Shown here: piece after piece, positions 26,678-37,100 of the stretch
How positions within the stretch are numbered: the stretch's first letter is position 1
How the letters are laid out: the number at the start of each line of letters is the position of its first letter
DNA from: BOG-908 sp963848205
Lineage (GTDB): Bacteria; Pseudomonadota; Alphaproteobacteria; Acetobacterales; Acetobacteraceae
Length of the DNA: 64,000 nucleotides
Assembly (NCBI GenBank): GCA_963848205.1
Contig: CAWKCV010000006.1
Coordinates: forward strand, 62,001 to 126,000
Reading direction: 5' to 3'
Position numbers and translations under genes: made by a program
Notes under the pieces: model-generated
What the model was told of the DNA's origin: nothing
The model's input: only the letters and a program-made list of their open reading frames with translations
The model's database searches: none

Positions 26678-27724
26678 ATGCGTTTCTGTTTTGGATTTGC
26701 ACCGATTGGTGCTGTCGCTCTGGCTGTGGCGACGGCGTGCGGGCCGGCACGGTCGGCCACGACCGTCTCTCCCTTCTTCACTCCGACCGGCGCCGCAATC
26801 GCGGCACCCGCACCGGTGAACGGCATCATCCCGGTCGTCAGCGCCACAACCAGCCAGGCGAACTGGCTCATCGAGCAATGGGGAAATCCCGACAATTTCC
26901 TGTCCCCATTCGTGCAGAAGCTTAGCACGGGAACGGCTTCTTACTGGCTGTCCAGCAATACGCGCGGGCAGGTCCAGGCCGAGCGCACCGCCTCCGGCAA
27001 CTTCATCATGCAGCTCCACCAGGATGGCTCGACCTTGGCCTGCGGTGCCAGCCCAAGCTCGCCGTTGGAAGACGATCTGTTCCTCGCGCCGAACGCGAAA
27101 AGCCTCAATCCGACATACCCGAGTGCCACGCTGGCGGACAGCAACACCAGCGTGAACCTCACGATTGGCGCGATGACATCGCTGCAAATCAAAGGCTGGG
27201 TAAGGATTTCCAAGGCATGGACGCCTCCCGCCCCATCGCAGTGCTCCACCAACCAAAGTTCGCTGATCTGGTCGATCGTCCTGAAGAACACCGCCGTGAC
27301 ACCGTCGCAGATACTCTACTACCAACTCAGCCTGACCAGCCTGTTCTGCGCACCCGGAACCAATCTCGGCATCTACAATAATTGCCTGGCCTACCAACCC
27401 GCCTCGCAATTTTTCGAGGCAACACCGCTGCTTGATTCGCAGGGCAAGGTTGCGCATTACGCCTATGGGCTCGACGAGCCGATCACCGTGCTCGGACTAC
27501 CGCTTCAGAAACCCTCGAGCCTGCCGTCGTTCTATAATTTCAACCTGCTGCCCCGTCTGCTGGCCGTCATCAAGGCAGGCAGCCCGCCGACCAACGGTGT
27601 AGGCGCCATGGACACCAACCCCGCGGATTGGCGCATTTCGACGATCTATTACGGCTCGCACATCTGGGGCGATATCGGGCTGGAGAGCTACTGGAGCGGC
27701 ATGATCCCGGTCGTGACGGAGTAG
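26678..27724 (+). CDS. Unknown secreted protein, tandem paralogue A (348 residues)
   Basis: Signal peptide (FAPIGAVALAVATACGPARSA), then a mature protein starting TTVSPFFTPTG. No known family recognised. Beta-rich, with many aromatic residues: QANWLIEQWGNPDN, TGTASYWLSSN, FIMQLHQDGSTLACG, LEDDLFLAPNAKS, LQIKGWVRISKAW, and a near-invariant C-terminus YGSHIWGDIGLESYWSGMIPVVTE. Cysteines in LACG, QCST and LFCAPG...NNCLAY are shared with the next gene and may form disulfides. Exactly the same length as its downstream copy. The mixture of W/Y/D-rich strands suggests a lectin- or hydrolase-like sandwich, but that is a guess. Confidence 0.85.
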   Translation: MRFCFGFAPIGAVALAVATACGPARSATTVSPFFTPTGAAIAAPAPVNGIIPVVSATTSQANWLIEQWGNPDNFLSPFVQKLSTGTASYWLSSNTRGQVQAERTASGNFIMQLHQDGSTLACGASPSSPLEDDLFLAPNAKSLNPTYPSATLADSNTSVNLTIGAMTSLQIKGWVRISKAWTPPAPSQCSTNQSSLIWSIVLKNTAVTPSQILYYQLSLTSLFCAPGTNLGIYNNCLAYQPASQFFEATPLLDSQGKVAHYAYGLDEPITVLGLPLQKPSSLPSFYNFNLLPRLLAVIKAGSPPTNGVGAMDTNPADWRISTIYYGSHIWGDIGLESYWSGMIPVVTE

Positions 27725-27931
27725 AGGCCGCGGCCCGCGCCTGAGGTCCGGGCGAGAAGTTCTTCTGCCTATAAACAGCAACGAACGCCCGCCTGCCGAT
27801 ATCATTGCAGGAACTAGTGCATTGTCTACGTGAATTGTTACAATTATAGCCTGCTCGCCGAATAGAGCGTGGTGTTATCTGGGACGAGATCGGAATCCGA
27901 GCGGAATTTCCTGCACAGTCAAGGGTGTATC

Positions 27932-28978
27932 ATGCGTTTGTATTCTCTGCAGGCCGCCATCTGTTTCTTTTGCGTACTGTCCGTTAACCTCGTGAGCAGC
28001 GCTGCTCAAGCGGCCACCACCGTCTCACCCTTTTTCAATCCAACCGGCGACGCAATCCTCGCCCCGACGCCGGTCAACGGCGTATTCCCGGTCTCGAGCG
28101 CCACTGGCCCGCAGGCAAACTGGCTGGTCGAGCAGTGGGGTAACCCGGACACTCTACTGGCGCCATTCGTCAAGAAACCGAACACCGGAACAGCCAGCTA
28201 CTGGCTTTCCTCGAATGGTCGCGGACAGGTGCAGGCGGAGAAAACGGCATCGGGTCAGTTCATCATGCAGTTGCACCAGGATGGATCGACCCTGAACTGC
28301 GGTGCGACGGGCGCGCCATTGGAAGACGATCTGTTCCTCGCTCCTAATTCGAAGAGCATCAACCCGACATACCCGAGCGCCACGTTGACCGACAGCAACC
28401 CGAGCGTGAATCTCACGATCGGTTCGATGACGGCCCTGCAAGTCAAAGGCTGGGTGCGCATTTCCAAAACATGGACGCCGGCGGCCGCATCGCGCTGCTC
28501 TGCCAACCAGAGCTCGCTCCTCTGGTCGGTCATTCTCAAGAACACTGCGGTCACGCCATCGCAGATCCTTTATTACCAGATCGGGCTCACCGGTCTGTTC
28601 TGCGCACCCGGCACCGACCCGTCCATCTATCGGAACTGCCTCGCTTACAAGCCGGTACCACAATTCTACCTGGCCGAGGCGCTGCTCAATTCACAGGGCC
28701 AGATCGCGCATTACCAATACGGCCTGGAAGAGCCCATCACCGTGCTGAACCTGTCACTGCAAAAACCGTCCAGCACGCCGACGATCTACAATTTCAACCT
28801 CCTGCCGCGCCTGACGACGATCATCAAGGCCGGCAGCCCCGCCGTCGCCGGCGTCGCACCGATGGACACCGACCCGACACACTGGCGCATCTCGTCGATC
28901 TATTTCGGCTCGCACATCTGGGGCGACATCGGGCTCGAGAGCTACTGGAACGGCATGTTGCCGGTGGTGACCGAATAG
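27932..28978 (+). CDS. Unknown secreted protein, tandem paralogue B (348 residues)
   Basis: Tandem copy of the preceding gene, colinear without gaps across nearly the whole mature protein, while the signal peptides (RLYSLQAAICFFCVLSVNLVSSAAQA here) are unrelated in sequence. The mature start ATTVSPFFNPTG, the LHQDGSTLNCG and LEDDLFLAPNSKS segments, the four mature cysteines and the HIWGDIGLESYWNGMLPVVTE end are conserved. ATG at 27932 is used; the frame is open to 27869. The 207-base gap after copy A has its own room for a promoter. Function unknown; retained duplication suggests both are used. Confidence 0.85.
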   Translation: MRLYSLQAAICFFCVLSVNLVSSAAQAATTVSPFFNPTGDAILAPTPVNGVFPVSSATGPQANWLVEQWGNPDTLLAPFVKKPNTGTASYWLSSNGRGQVQAEKTASGQFIMQLHQDGSTLNCGATGAPLEDDLFLAPNSKSINPTYPSATLTDSNPSVNLTIGSMTALQVKGWVRISKTWTPAAASRCSANQSSLLWSVILKNTAVTPSQILYYQIGLTGLFCAPGTDPSIYRNCLAYKPVPQFYLAEALLNSQGQIAHYQYGLEEPITVLNLSLQKPSSTPTIYNFNLLPRLTTIIKAGSPAVAGVAPMDTDPTHWRISSIYFGSHIWGDIGLESYWNGMLPVVTE

Positions 28979-29334
28979 GCCGATCCGCTCGATCCGGCGC
29001 AATCAGGGCAGGCTGAAACAGAAACAAACACGCCCCTGCACAGGGGTCGCCGACCAAGAAGCCGGAACTCGCTCGCCAGCCTCGGAACCTCGAACGTGCT
29101 CGATGTGCTCGGCACGCCGAATGAGTCAGTCATGCCGCCAGACATCTCCGGCCCGCTCGCCCCATCCGACGGGAATGAGCTCTCCTGCCTCTCAGCAACC
29201 AGGTCGCGCATTTTCATAAGCGACCTGGACGGCGCCTCCTTCTCAACGCAAGCGCACTGACCAGCCGAGAAGCCCGCGACTGCATAACGAAAGTTTTTTG
29301 GTCCTTTCTTCCAAAAAAGGACTGCTTTCTCGCC
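28979..29334. other. 356-bp convergent intergenic stretch
   Basis: Between paralogue B and typA, whose 3' ends face each other. Contains a small hairpin CCCCTGCACAGGGG at 29033-29046 without a T-run and, against typA, one border repeat (29290-29330). A 91-codon minus-strand ORF here has no ribosome-binding site or recognisable features and I do not call it. Confidence 0.5.
29290..29330 (-). repeat. Border repeat, copy 3 (before typA 3' end)
   Basis: Inverted orientation: AAAGTTTTTTGGTCC then AAAAAAGGACTGCTTTCT, 4 bases from the typA stop codon. Confidence 0.88.
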
Positions 29335-31164
<1,830 letters not shown>

Positions 31165-31223
31165 GGGGCGATCTGCTTTGCGAATTGGCCGACTTCAAAT
31201 CTGCGCCTCGATGGCGGCGCATA

Positions 31224-31253
31224 CGAAAAGGGCCTGACAACCGTCAGACCCTT
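31224..31253 (-). terminator. Probable intrinsic terminator for the 190-residue secreted protein gene
   Basis: On the minus strand an 11-bp stem (AAGGGTCTGAC / GTCAGGCCCTT, one G-U pair) with loop GGTT is followed by TTTTC. It lies ~110 bases past the stop of the minus-strand gene at 31365-31937 and upstream of typA. Confidence 0.55.
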
Positions 31254-31364
31254 GTGCGTGTTGGTCGGTAGATAGTCGCTCGATCTCGCAGATGCGAGAA
31301 AAAACGCTTCACACCGGCGTGGCGAATGGCAGGGCCGCGTCCGGCGAGCCTGCCGTCCGCCCGC

Positions 31365-31937
31365 TCAGCGCGGGGCACCCACTACGGTCGTGGTCGTCTG
31401 CGTCATGCTCGATGTGCCAGGACGCGGCCCCATTACGCCGCCCGAACCCGTTTCCATGCCTTGCCGCAGGCCGCCAGGCGCCCGCCGGTAGGAGAGCGCT
31501 GCCTGAATTGCCGCTTGCGCACCCGCCACGTCGCCATGCCCGAGCGCATCGCGGGCCTGGCTCACCTGCCGGACCACAGCCGCCTGGTCCGGCATGTCGG
31601 ATTGCCCCACCGGCGTGCTGCGGTCGAGCAGGCGCGTCTCTGCCATTTCCAGCGCCTGCTGCGCCTCGCCCGTCCGGTTTGCGCCAAGTGCCCGTCGCGC
31701 ATCGCGCAGGTAGTTCCAGGGGCCGGCATTCGTGCCGCCATCCGGCTGCGGCAGATGCGGCGCAATGTCGGAACGCGTGTCGGCCGCATTGTTGTTGCTC
31801 GATGTGGCCGAGCCGGGCCCGCTCACGCCCGTCCCGGGCTCGTGCGCGTAAGGCGCAGGCGTCGTCATCTGAGCGAAGGCTGCCGGAACAGCGCACAAAC
31901 TCACACAGATCGTGGCCGCCGAAATCGATATGCGCAT
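31365..31937 (-). CDS. Secreted hypothetical protein, 190 residues
   Basis: Signal peptide (ISAATICVSLCAVPAAFA-QM), a low-complexity Pro/Thr/Asn/Ser stretch to about residue 65, then a helical region YLRDARRALGANRTGEAQQALEMAETRLLD ... RQVSQARDALGHGDVAGAQAAIQAAL that reads like two TPR-like helix pairs, ending in a Gly/Thr tail. Proteins of this make-up occur in Acetobacteraceae, but I know no function. ATG at 31937. Stands alone on its strand between the P450 and typA. Confidence 0.75.
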   Translation of the reverse strand: MRISISAATICVSLCAVPAAFAQMTTPAPYAHEPGTGVSGPGSATSSNNNAADTRSDIAPHLPQPDGGTNAGPWNYLRDARRALGANRTGEAQQALEMAETRLLDRSTPVGQSDMPDQAAVVRQVSQARDALGHGDVAGAQAAIQAALSYRRAPGGLRQGMETGSGGVMGPRPGTSSMTQTTTTVVGAPR

Positions 31938-32054
31938 GTCGAATGCTCCAGGATTGATGGATCGTCGCGACCCGAGGGGCCGCGAACCTGCGATTTCAAC
32001 GATGCCTCACCCAGCCGGTTGCTCTGCCCGCGCGGGGCACCGGTCTGCCGCCGT

Positions 32055-33416
32055 TTACGCTCGCTCTTCCAACACGAACCGCACCGGCCGGTCCGGCTGC
32101 GTCGTCACCACGCCGCGCGGCAATACCGCGCCGTTGCCGGACAGCGTCACCCGGAACCGCTTGAGCAGCCGCGCCAGCACCAGCGTCGCCTCGGTCAGCG
32201 CGAATTGCGCGCCCACGCAGATACGCGGCCCCGCGCCGAACGGCATGTAGGCGTAGCGCTCCGGCGGTGTCGCACCCGGCAGGAAGCGCCCCGGCTCGAA
32301 CGCGTCTGGCGCATGCCAACGGGCCCGGTGCCGGTGCAGCACCCAGGGGCTGATGGTGATCGTGGTGCCCGCCGGCACATCGTGGCCGAGAATGCTGTCT
32401 GCCGCCGCGGCCTGCCGCACGATCAGGAAGGCGGGCGGATACAGCCGCAGCGCCTCGTCCACATGGGCGCGTATGTTCGGCATCCGGCCCAGCGTGTCCG
32501 ACGCCGCCTCCGCGGACAGATCGAGGCCGGCCGCTTCGGCAGCCAGGCTCTCCTGCTGCTCCGGATAGAGCGCCATGAGATAGACCGACCAGAACAAGGT
32601 GACCGCCGTCGTCTCGTGCCCCGCCAGGATCATGGTGGAGACCTCGTCGCGTAACTGCGCATGGTCGAACCCGGCGCCGTCCTCCGGATCGCGCGCGTCC
32701 GACAGCAGATCGAACAGGTCGCGCGCACGCCCCTCGGCCGGCGCCATCGCCCGCCGCTCGGCAATCAGCCCGTCGAGGAAAGCCAGCCACTCTGCCCGGA
32801 ACGCCGCCCGCCCGCGGTCGGTCACCGACGACATGTTCTCCGGCAACAGCAGGTCGAGAATGCCCGGCTGCGCATAGCGGCGGCCATAACCTAGCAACAG
32901 CGCCCGCAGCTTGCCCGCAAAGCCGGACATTTCCAGCGAGAACATTGACTGACCGGCAATCGCCAACGCCAGATGCTGCAAATGCGGCAACAACTCGAGC
33001 GGGCGATGCGTCAGCCGCGCCAGCTCGTCCTCCTTCACGGCGCTAGCTGAAACCACGTGCCGCGCCAGTATCGGCATTGTACGCGGCGCCAAAGCCGGCG
33101 CGATCGTCCGTCGCTGATGCCGCCAGGCCGCACCCTCGGCAAGGAACAAGCCATTGCCCAGCACAGGCTGCAACACCCGGCGCGTCGCCGGCGTACGTAC
33201 GTAGTTGTCGGCATTGGCGACCAGCACGTGACGGATCGCCTCCGGCGCATTCAGCATCAATTGCGGGCGGCCGAGAAAGCGCCCCTCCAGAATGTCGAGC
33301 TCGTAGGCCGGCGCGCCCCACAGCTCCAGCGGATTGCGTCTCAGCACGAGGAAGGATTCGAGCTGGGTGCGCAGGCGGGTGGGGAGCGGGGCGGATGGCG
33401 GAAGGACTTGCAGCAT
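32055..33416 (-). CDS. Cytochrome P450
   Basis: 453 residues. All P450 landmarks are present: I-helix AGHETTAVTLFW, K-helix EALRLYPP (ExxR), PERF-type FEPGRFLPG, and the heme loop FGAGPRICVGAQFAL with the axial cysteine at about residue 400. Soluble, no N-terminal anchor. The motif FGAGPRICVG and AGHETT fit bacterial class P450s of the CYP4-like/fatty-acid or terpenoid type, but the substrate is not predictable. ATG at 33416; the frame runs on upstream through the border repeat, which I exclude. No redoxin partner is adjacent. Confidence 0.93.
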   Translation of the reverse strand: MLQVLPPSAPLPTRLRTQLESFLVLRRNPLELWGAPAYELDILEGRFLGRPQLMLNAPEAIRHVLVANADNYVRTPATRRVLQPVLGNGLFLAEGAAWRHQRRTIAPALAPRTMPILARHVVSASAVKEDELARLTHRPLELLPHLQHLALAIAGQSMFSLEMSGFAGKLRALLLGYGRRYAQPGILDLLLPENMSSVTDRGRAAFRAEWLAFLDGLIAERRAMAPAEGRARDLFDLLSDARDPEDGAGFDHAQLRDEVSTMILAGHETTAVTLFWSVYLMALYPEQQESLAAEAAGLDLSAEAASDTLGRMPNIRAHVDEALRLYPPAFLIVRQAAAADSILGHDVPAGTTITISPWVLHRHRARWHAPDAFEPGRFLPGATPPERYAYMPFGAGPRICVGAQFALTEATLVLARLLKRFRVTLSGNGAVLPRGVVTTQPDRPVRFVLEERA

Positions 33417-33442
33417 GATTTGGAAGTGGGGTGTGGTAAGGG

Positions 33443-33486
33443 AAGCAAGCAGTCCTTTTTTGTAAAAAAGGACCAAAAAACTTTTG
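33443..33486 (+). repeat. Border repeat, copy 4 (P450/MATE divergent junction)
   Basis: Near-consensus copy with the spacer TTTTTTGTAAAAAAGGAC, in the promoter region shared by the divergent P450 and MATE genes. Confidence 0.88.
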
Positions 33487-33590
33487 CGGATCGGCTTTGC
33501 GCGTTTGGGTGAGGTCACTGTGACGGGGGGCGCGGCATGAAAGTCGGCGCTGAGCTTGCCCGCCGATCCCGCCGCTGACACAAGGCGCGT

Positions 33591-34991
33591 ATGGATAGCG
33601 TCCTTCAAATCCACGCAGACGGGCGCTTTGGCCACGACCTGAAACGAACAGTCGCGATCTCGGCGCCCATCGCGCTGGCGCTGCTCTGCGAGGTAGGCAT
33701 GGGCCTGATCAGCACGCTCACTTTGGGCGGCGTGGGCGACCGGGCTTTGGCAGCCGGAGCCCTCGGCGCCAACGTGTTCATTACCTTGCTGCTGATCCTG
33801 CAAGGCGTGCTGAGCGGCGTGGGCGTGCTGGCCGCCAACCGCATCGGCGCCGGCCAGATGCGTGACGTGCCGGGGCTGTATTGGTCCGGCGTGCTGCTGG
33901 CAGCCCTTCTCGCCGTGCCGATGTTCGCTTCCCTCAGCCTGCCGCCCTCAGCCTGGCGCGCGATGGGCCAACCGCCGGCGCTGGCAGCCGACCTGTCGTT
34001 CTATCTACACATTCTCCGTTGGGGCGTGCCGGCCGGCATCGTCGGCATCGGCATGATGCGTCAGGTCCTGCCCGCCATCGGCCTGCAGAACGTGCTAAGC
34101 TGGGTGCTTCCCGCCGGCGTCGTGCTGCATCTCGCCCTCAACACCGTCTTCGTCCGCGGCGCGTTCGGCATCCACGGTGCCGGCCTCGGCGGCTCCGCAC
34201 TTTGCATTGTGGTCACCCTGTCGGCTACCGCCTGCACGCTGCTGGCAATCCTGCACCGCAAACGCAATGCAAGTCTGGTCCGGCTCACCCGCCCGGACAT
34301 CCACATCCTACGACGTCTGCTTGCCATCGGTCTGCCGGTCGGCGGCACCGTCACGGTGGAAGTAAGCCTGTTCCTGGCGGCCGCCATCCTCGCCGGCTCG
34401 CTCGGCCCCTCCGTACTGGCCGCGCACATGATCGCGCTCAGCGTCGCCAGCGTCACCTTCATGGTCCCGCTCGCCATCAGCCAAACCGCCAACGTGCGCG
34501 TGGCTTCCGCCATGGGTGCCGGCGACCGGCCGGGCGCGCGCCGCGCCGGTCTCGCCGCAATCGCCACCGGGCTCGCCTTCATGTCGGCCGCCGCACTTGT
34601 CCTGGTGTCGTTCCCGCATCTGATCGCCGGCCTCTATCTGCCGACGACGGCCGCCAACGCCGCCACGGCCGCGCTCGCCGCACGCCTGCTGCAGATCGCC
34701 GGCGTTTTCCAGTTGGCCGACGGCACCCAGGTTACCGCGTCCGGCGCACTGCGCGGCCTGCAGGACGTGCGCGTGCCGATGCTGATGGCGACAGCCGGCT
34801 ATTGGGGCATCGGCCTCTTTGCGGGCTGGTTTCTGGCGTTCCGCGCCGACCTCGGCGCCGTCGGGCTCTGGTGGGGTCTGTGCGCGGGGCTGCTGACTGT
34901 TGCGGTGCTGCTAGGTTGGAGGTTCCTTCAGTTGAGCGGCGGAAGGAAGCAGTCCTTTTTTGAAAGAAAGGACAGAGAAACTGTTACTTAG
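33591..34991 (+). CDS. MATE family efflux transporter
   Basis: 466 residues with about 12 transmembrane helices in two homologous halves; MATE/NorM-like features include APIALALLCEVGMGLISTLTLG at the N-terminus, LQGVLSGVGVLAANRIGAGQM, and the second-half equivalent VPLAISQTANVRVASAMGAGDRPGARR. Would export cationic compounds using Na+ or H+. The last 16 codons (GRKQSFFERKDRETVT) come from a border repeat that has replaced the original C-terminus, and the stop lies 8 bases inside the convergent SOUL gene end. ATG at 33591. Confidence 0.92.
   Translation: MDSVLQIHADGRFGHDLKRTVAISAPIALALLCEVGMGLISTLTLGGVGDRALAAGALGANVFITLLLILQGVLSGVGVLAANRIGAGQMRDVPGLYWSGVLLAALLAVPMFASLSLPPSAWRAMGQPPALAADLSFYLHILRWGVPAGIVGIGMMRQVLPAIGLQNVLSWVLPAGVVLHLALNTVFVRGAFGIHGAGLGGSALCIVVTLSATACTLLAILHRKRNASLVRLTRPDIHILRRLLAIGLPVGGTVTVEVSLFLAAAILAGSLGPSVLAAHMIALSVASVTFMVPLAISQTANVRVASAMGAGDRPGARRAGLAAIATGLAFMSAAALVLVSFPHLIAGLYLPTTAANAATAALAARLLQIAGVFQLADGTQVTASGALRGLQDVRVPMLMATAGYWGIGLFAGWFLAFRADLGAVGLWWGLCAGLLTVAVLLGWRFLQLSGGRKQSFFERKDRETVT
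34945..34984 (+). repeat. Border repeat, copy 5 (inside MATE 3' end)
   Basis: Diverged copy (AGCAGTCCTTTTTTGAAAG then AAAGGACAGAGAAAC) translated as the C-terminal tail of the MATE gene and touching the 3' end of the convergent SOUL gene. Confidence 0.8.
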
Positions 34992-35589
34992 GGGCGAGTG
35001 GGAGAGCGACTTCGTTTCTGCGCACGAACGGCAATGCGAAGGGCGGGTCGTAGGAGAAGTAGATCGGTGTGCCGGTGGGGGTGCGGCCGGATTTTGCCAG
35101 TGCCTTGCGGAGCTTCTCGGTTTCCGCGTCGCGACGTTCCTGTGTCGAGATGCCGGAATAGCGGATCACGCCCAGCGTCACGGCGGGCAAGGTGGCGGTT
35201 CGCACACCGGGCTCGGTCGGTGGCGGCGCGCCGGCGGCGGTGACGCTCGGCGGCAGATAGAACCGCATGATTTCGGTGCCGCTCGTCATCTCTACCGGCA
35301 CCGTCATCGCGATCAGATGCGACTGCTCCATGGTCTTGTTGCCTGGCAGCTTGGCACCGGCGCCGTTCGCACCGGTGATGTAGCGGAACAGCCGCCCGAA
35401 CGCCTGGCCGGGGTCGTCCTTCGACACATCCGTCTCCACCACCGTGCGCGGCGCGTAGTCGCGTATCTCCACCTGCGGCGCGATCGTCTGCACCACCTCA
35501 TAACGCGGCTGCTCATACGCGCTGCGTATGCCGACGACGGACAAGCCGGAATCCACGAATGTCGACAGCAGATAAAGGACCTTGCTCAT
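34984..35589 (-). CDS. SOUL heme-binding family protein
   Basis: 201 residues. After a short hydrophobic N-terminus the SOUL/HBP fold runs from YEQPRYEVVQTIAPQVEIRDYAPRTVVET through FGRLFRYITGANG, KTMEQSHLIAMTVPVEM and IMRFYLPPSV to YFSYDPPFALPFVRRNEVALPL. The motif KIxMTxPV (here IAMTVPVEM) is the family signature. Bacterial SOUL proteins have no settled role; some bind heme. ATG at 35589. Followed on the same strand upstream by the patatin gene, 18 bases away. Confidence 0.9.
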   Translation of the reverse strand: MSKVLYLLSTFVDSGLSVVGIRSAYEQPRYEVVQTIAPQVEIRDYAPRTVVETDVSKDDPGQAFGRLFRYITGANGAGAKLPGNKTMEQSHLIAMTVPVEMTSGTEIMRFYLPPSVTAAGAPPPTEPGVRTATLPAVTLGVIRYSGISTQERRDAETEKLRKALAKSGRTPTGTPIYFSYDPPFALPFVRRNEVALPLAPK

Positions 35590-35607
35590 GTGGGCTCCGT
35601 TTGCGCC

Positions 35608-36864
35608 CTAGCCTACCACACCGGCCTGGTGTTTGGGCGCAAACGCATCAAACGTGCGGAAACCGACATCCTCGCCCACCGGCGCCGTCCAGGGCGAGGC
35701 CGCCAGCGAGACGCGCGCGTCGGCCACGCCCTGCGCCCAGCGGCGCAGCATCGTGCCCCGATCGAACTGGAAATCCTTCAGCGCACCCTGCGGCACCTCC
35801 GGCCGGTAGATCAGGTGCACCACATCAACCAGGGCGGCGCAGGCGAATTCACGCAACTGGCGGGCGACCGGGTCGTCGTGCAGATGCTCCGGCAACCGGT
35901 CGAGAAACACCCGCACAAGACGGCGCCGGTTCTGCAACTCGCCGGCGTCGTTGGTGCCCGCACGTGTGCGGCTGGAGTAACGTATGTCCTTGTCGCGCTC
36001 GCCCACTTCGTCGAGGTTCGTGGGCAGCTTACCGCGGGCGGAAAACAGATCGACCTGGAATACCAGGCTATGCAGCCGTTTCTGCTCCGCCAGCACGTAT
36101 TGCAGCGGCGTGTTGCTGACCAGGCCGCCATCCCAATAATGCTGCCCGTCGATCTCCACGCTGGCGAGCCCGGGCGGCAGTGCGCCGCTGGCCATCACGT
36201 GCTCCGGCCCGATCCGCATCTGCGCGCTGTCGAAATACGCCAGATTGCCGGTTTCCACATTCACCGCACCGACCGAAAGCCGCGTCGGGCCCTCGTTGAT
36301 GCGATCGAAATCGACCAGTTCCTCGAGCGTGGTGCGCAGATCCGTCGATTGATAATAGCTGACCGGCGTGGTGGCGCCGCTCCACAGCGAGGGCAGCCAA
36401 TCCATCGGACCGCGCGGCCGGAACAGGCCCGGCTGGCCGAACAGCAACGCGGCCGCCGCTCCCACATGCTGCTCGGCGCTCTCCCACCCTGGCAGCGGAA
36501 GCTGCGGCCAGAATTGCGTGTTGGCCGTCACCCGGTCCCAGAACGCATGCAGCCGCTCCACCCGATGCTCGGGCGCATTGCCGGCAATGAGGCAGGCGTT
36601 GATCGCCCCGATGGAGACGCCCGCCACCCAGTGCGGCGCGTGACCGCCCTCGGCCAAGGCTTCGAACACACCGGCCTGGTAGGAGCCGAGCGCGCCGCCG
36701 CCTTGCAGAACCAGCACAACTCGCGGGTCGCCCGGCGGCGGCACGGCCCGCCTGTCGACAGGCGGCACCGTCGGATTCGTCGGCACGGACGGCACGCCGG
36801 CCGGCCCCCCGCGTCCTTCATGATCGAGCGCGGCGGACGGGCGGTCTGAAAATGCGGGCGGCAA
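35608..36864 (-). CDS. Patatin-like phospholipase
   Basis: 418 residues. Oxyanion loop LVLQGGGALGSYQAGVFEAL, nucleophile elbow GVSIGAINAC (Ser84, GxSxG) and the dyad aspartate in YWDGGLVSNTP are all present, so it should be catalytically competent toward acyl esters. The C-terminal region (LHDDPVARQLREFACAALVDVVHLIYRPE) matches the DUF3734-type extension seen in proteobacterial patatins. The Pro-rich N-terminal ~45 residues are probably disordered; a downstream start is possible. No signal peptide. Confidence 0.9.
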   Translation of the reverse strand: MPPAFSDRPSAALDHEGRGGPAGVPSVPTNPTVPPVDRRAVPPPGDPRVVLVLQGGGALGSYQAGVFEALAEGGHAPHWVAGVSIGAINACLIAGNAPEHRVERLHAFWDRVTANTQFWPQLPLPGWESAEQHVGAAAALLFGQPGLFRPRGPMDWLPSLWSGATTPVSYYQSTDLRTTLEELVDFDRINEGPTRLSVGAVNVETGNLAYFDSAQMRIGPEHVMASGALPPGLASVEIDGQHYWDGGLVSNTPLQYVLAEQKRLHSLVFQVDLFSARGKLPTNLDEVGERDKDIRYSSRTRAGTNDAGELQNRRRLVRVFLDRLPEHLHDDPVARQLREFACAALVDVVHLIYRPEVPQGALKDFQFDRGTMLRRWAQGVADARVSLAASPWTAPVGEDVGFRTFDAFAPKHQAGVVG

Positions 36865-37100
36865 AATCTACTCCAGGTTTGCAATGCGGATCGGGCAAAC
36901 CCCGATCATTCAAGGCGGAACGGTGTCTTGCCCAGCTTTGGAAAAGGCGCAACGGCGACACACGTGTGACGCTCGCGCCACAATGCGACAAAATGCTTTC
37001 TGGAGGGGAAACAAGACGTCCAAACGCTGCTATTGGATGCGCACATGAGATAACGGCGCTGCCCAGACCAGCACGCCGGACCACCAGGAGAGAGAGTTCG

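Noticed and set aside
28942..29217. 91-codon minus-strand ORF after the tandem paralogues
   Set aside because: No ribosome-binding site or composition bias; overlaps the end of paralogue B.
34960..36849. 629-codon plus-strand ORF opposite SOUL and patatin
   Set aside because: Arg/His/Gln-rich antisense translation with no domains; both minus-strand genes carry clear family motifs.
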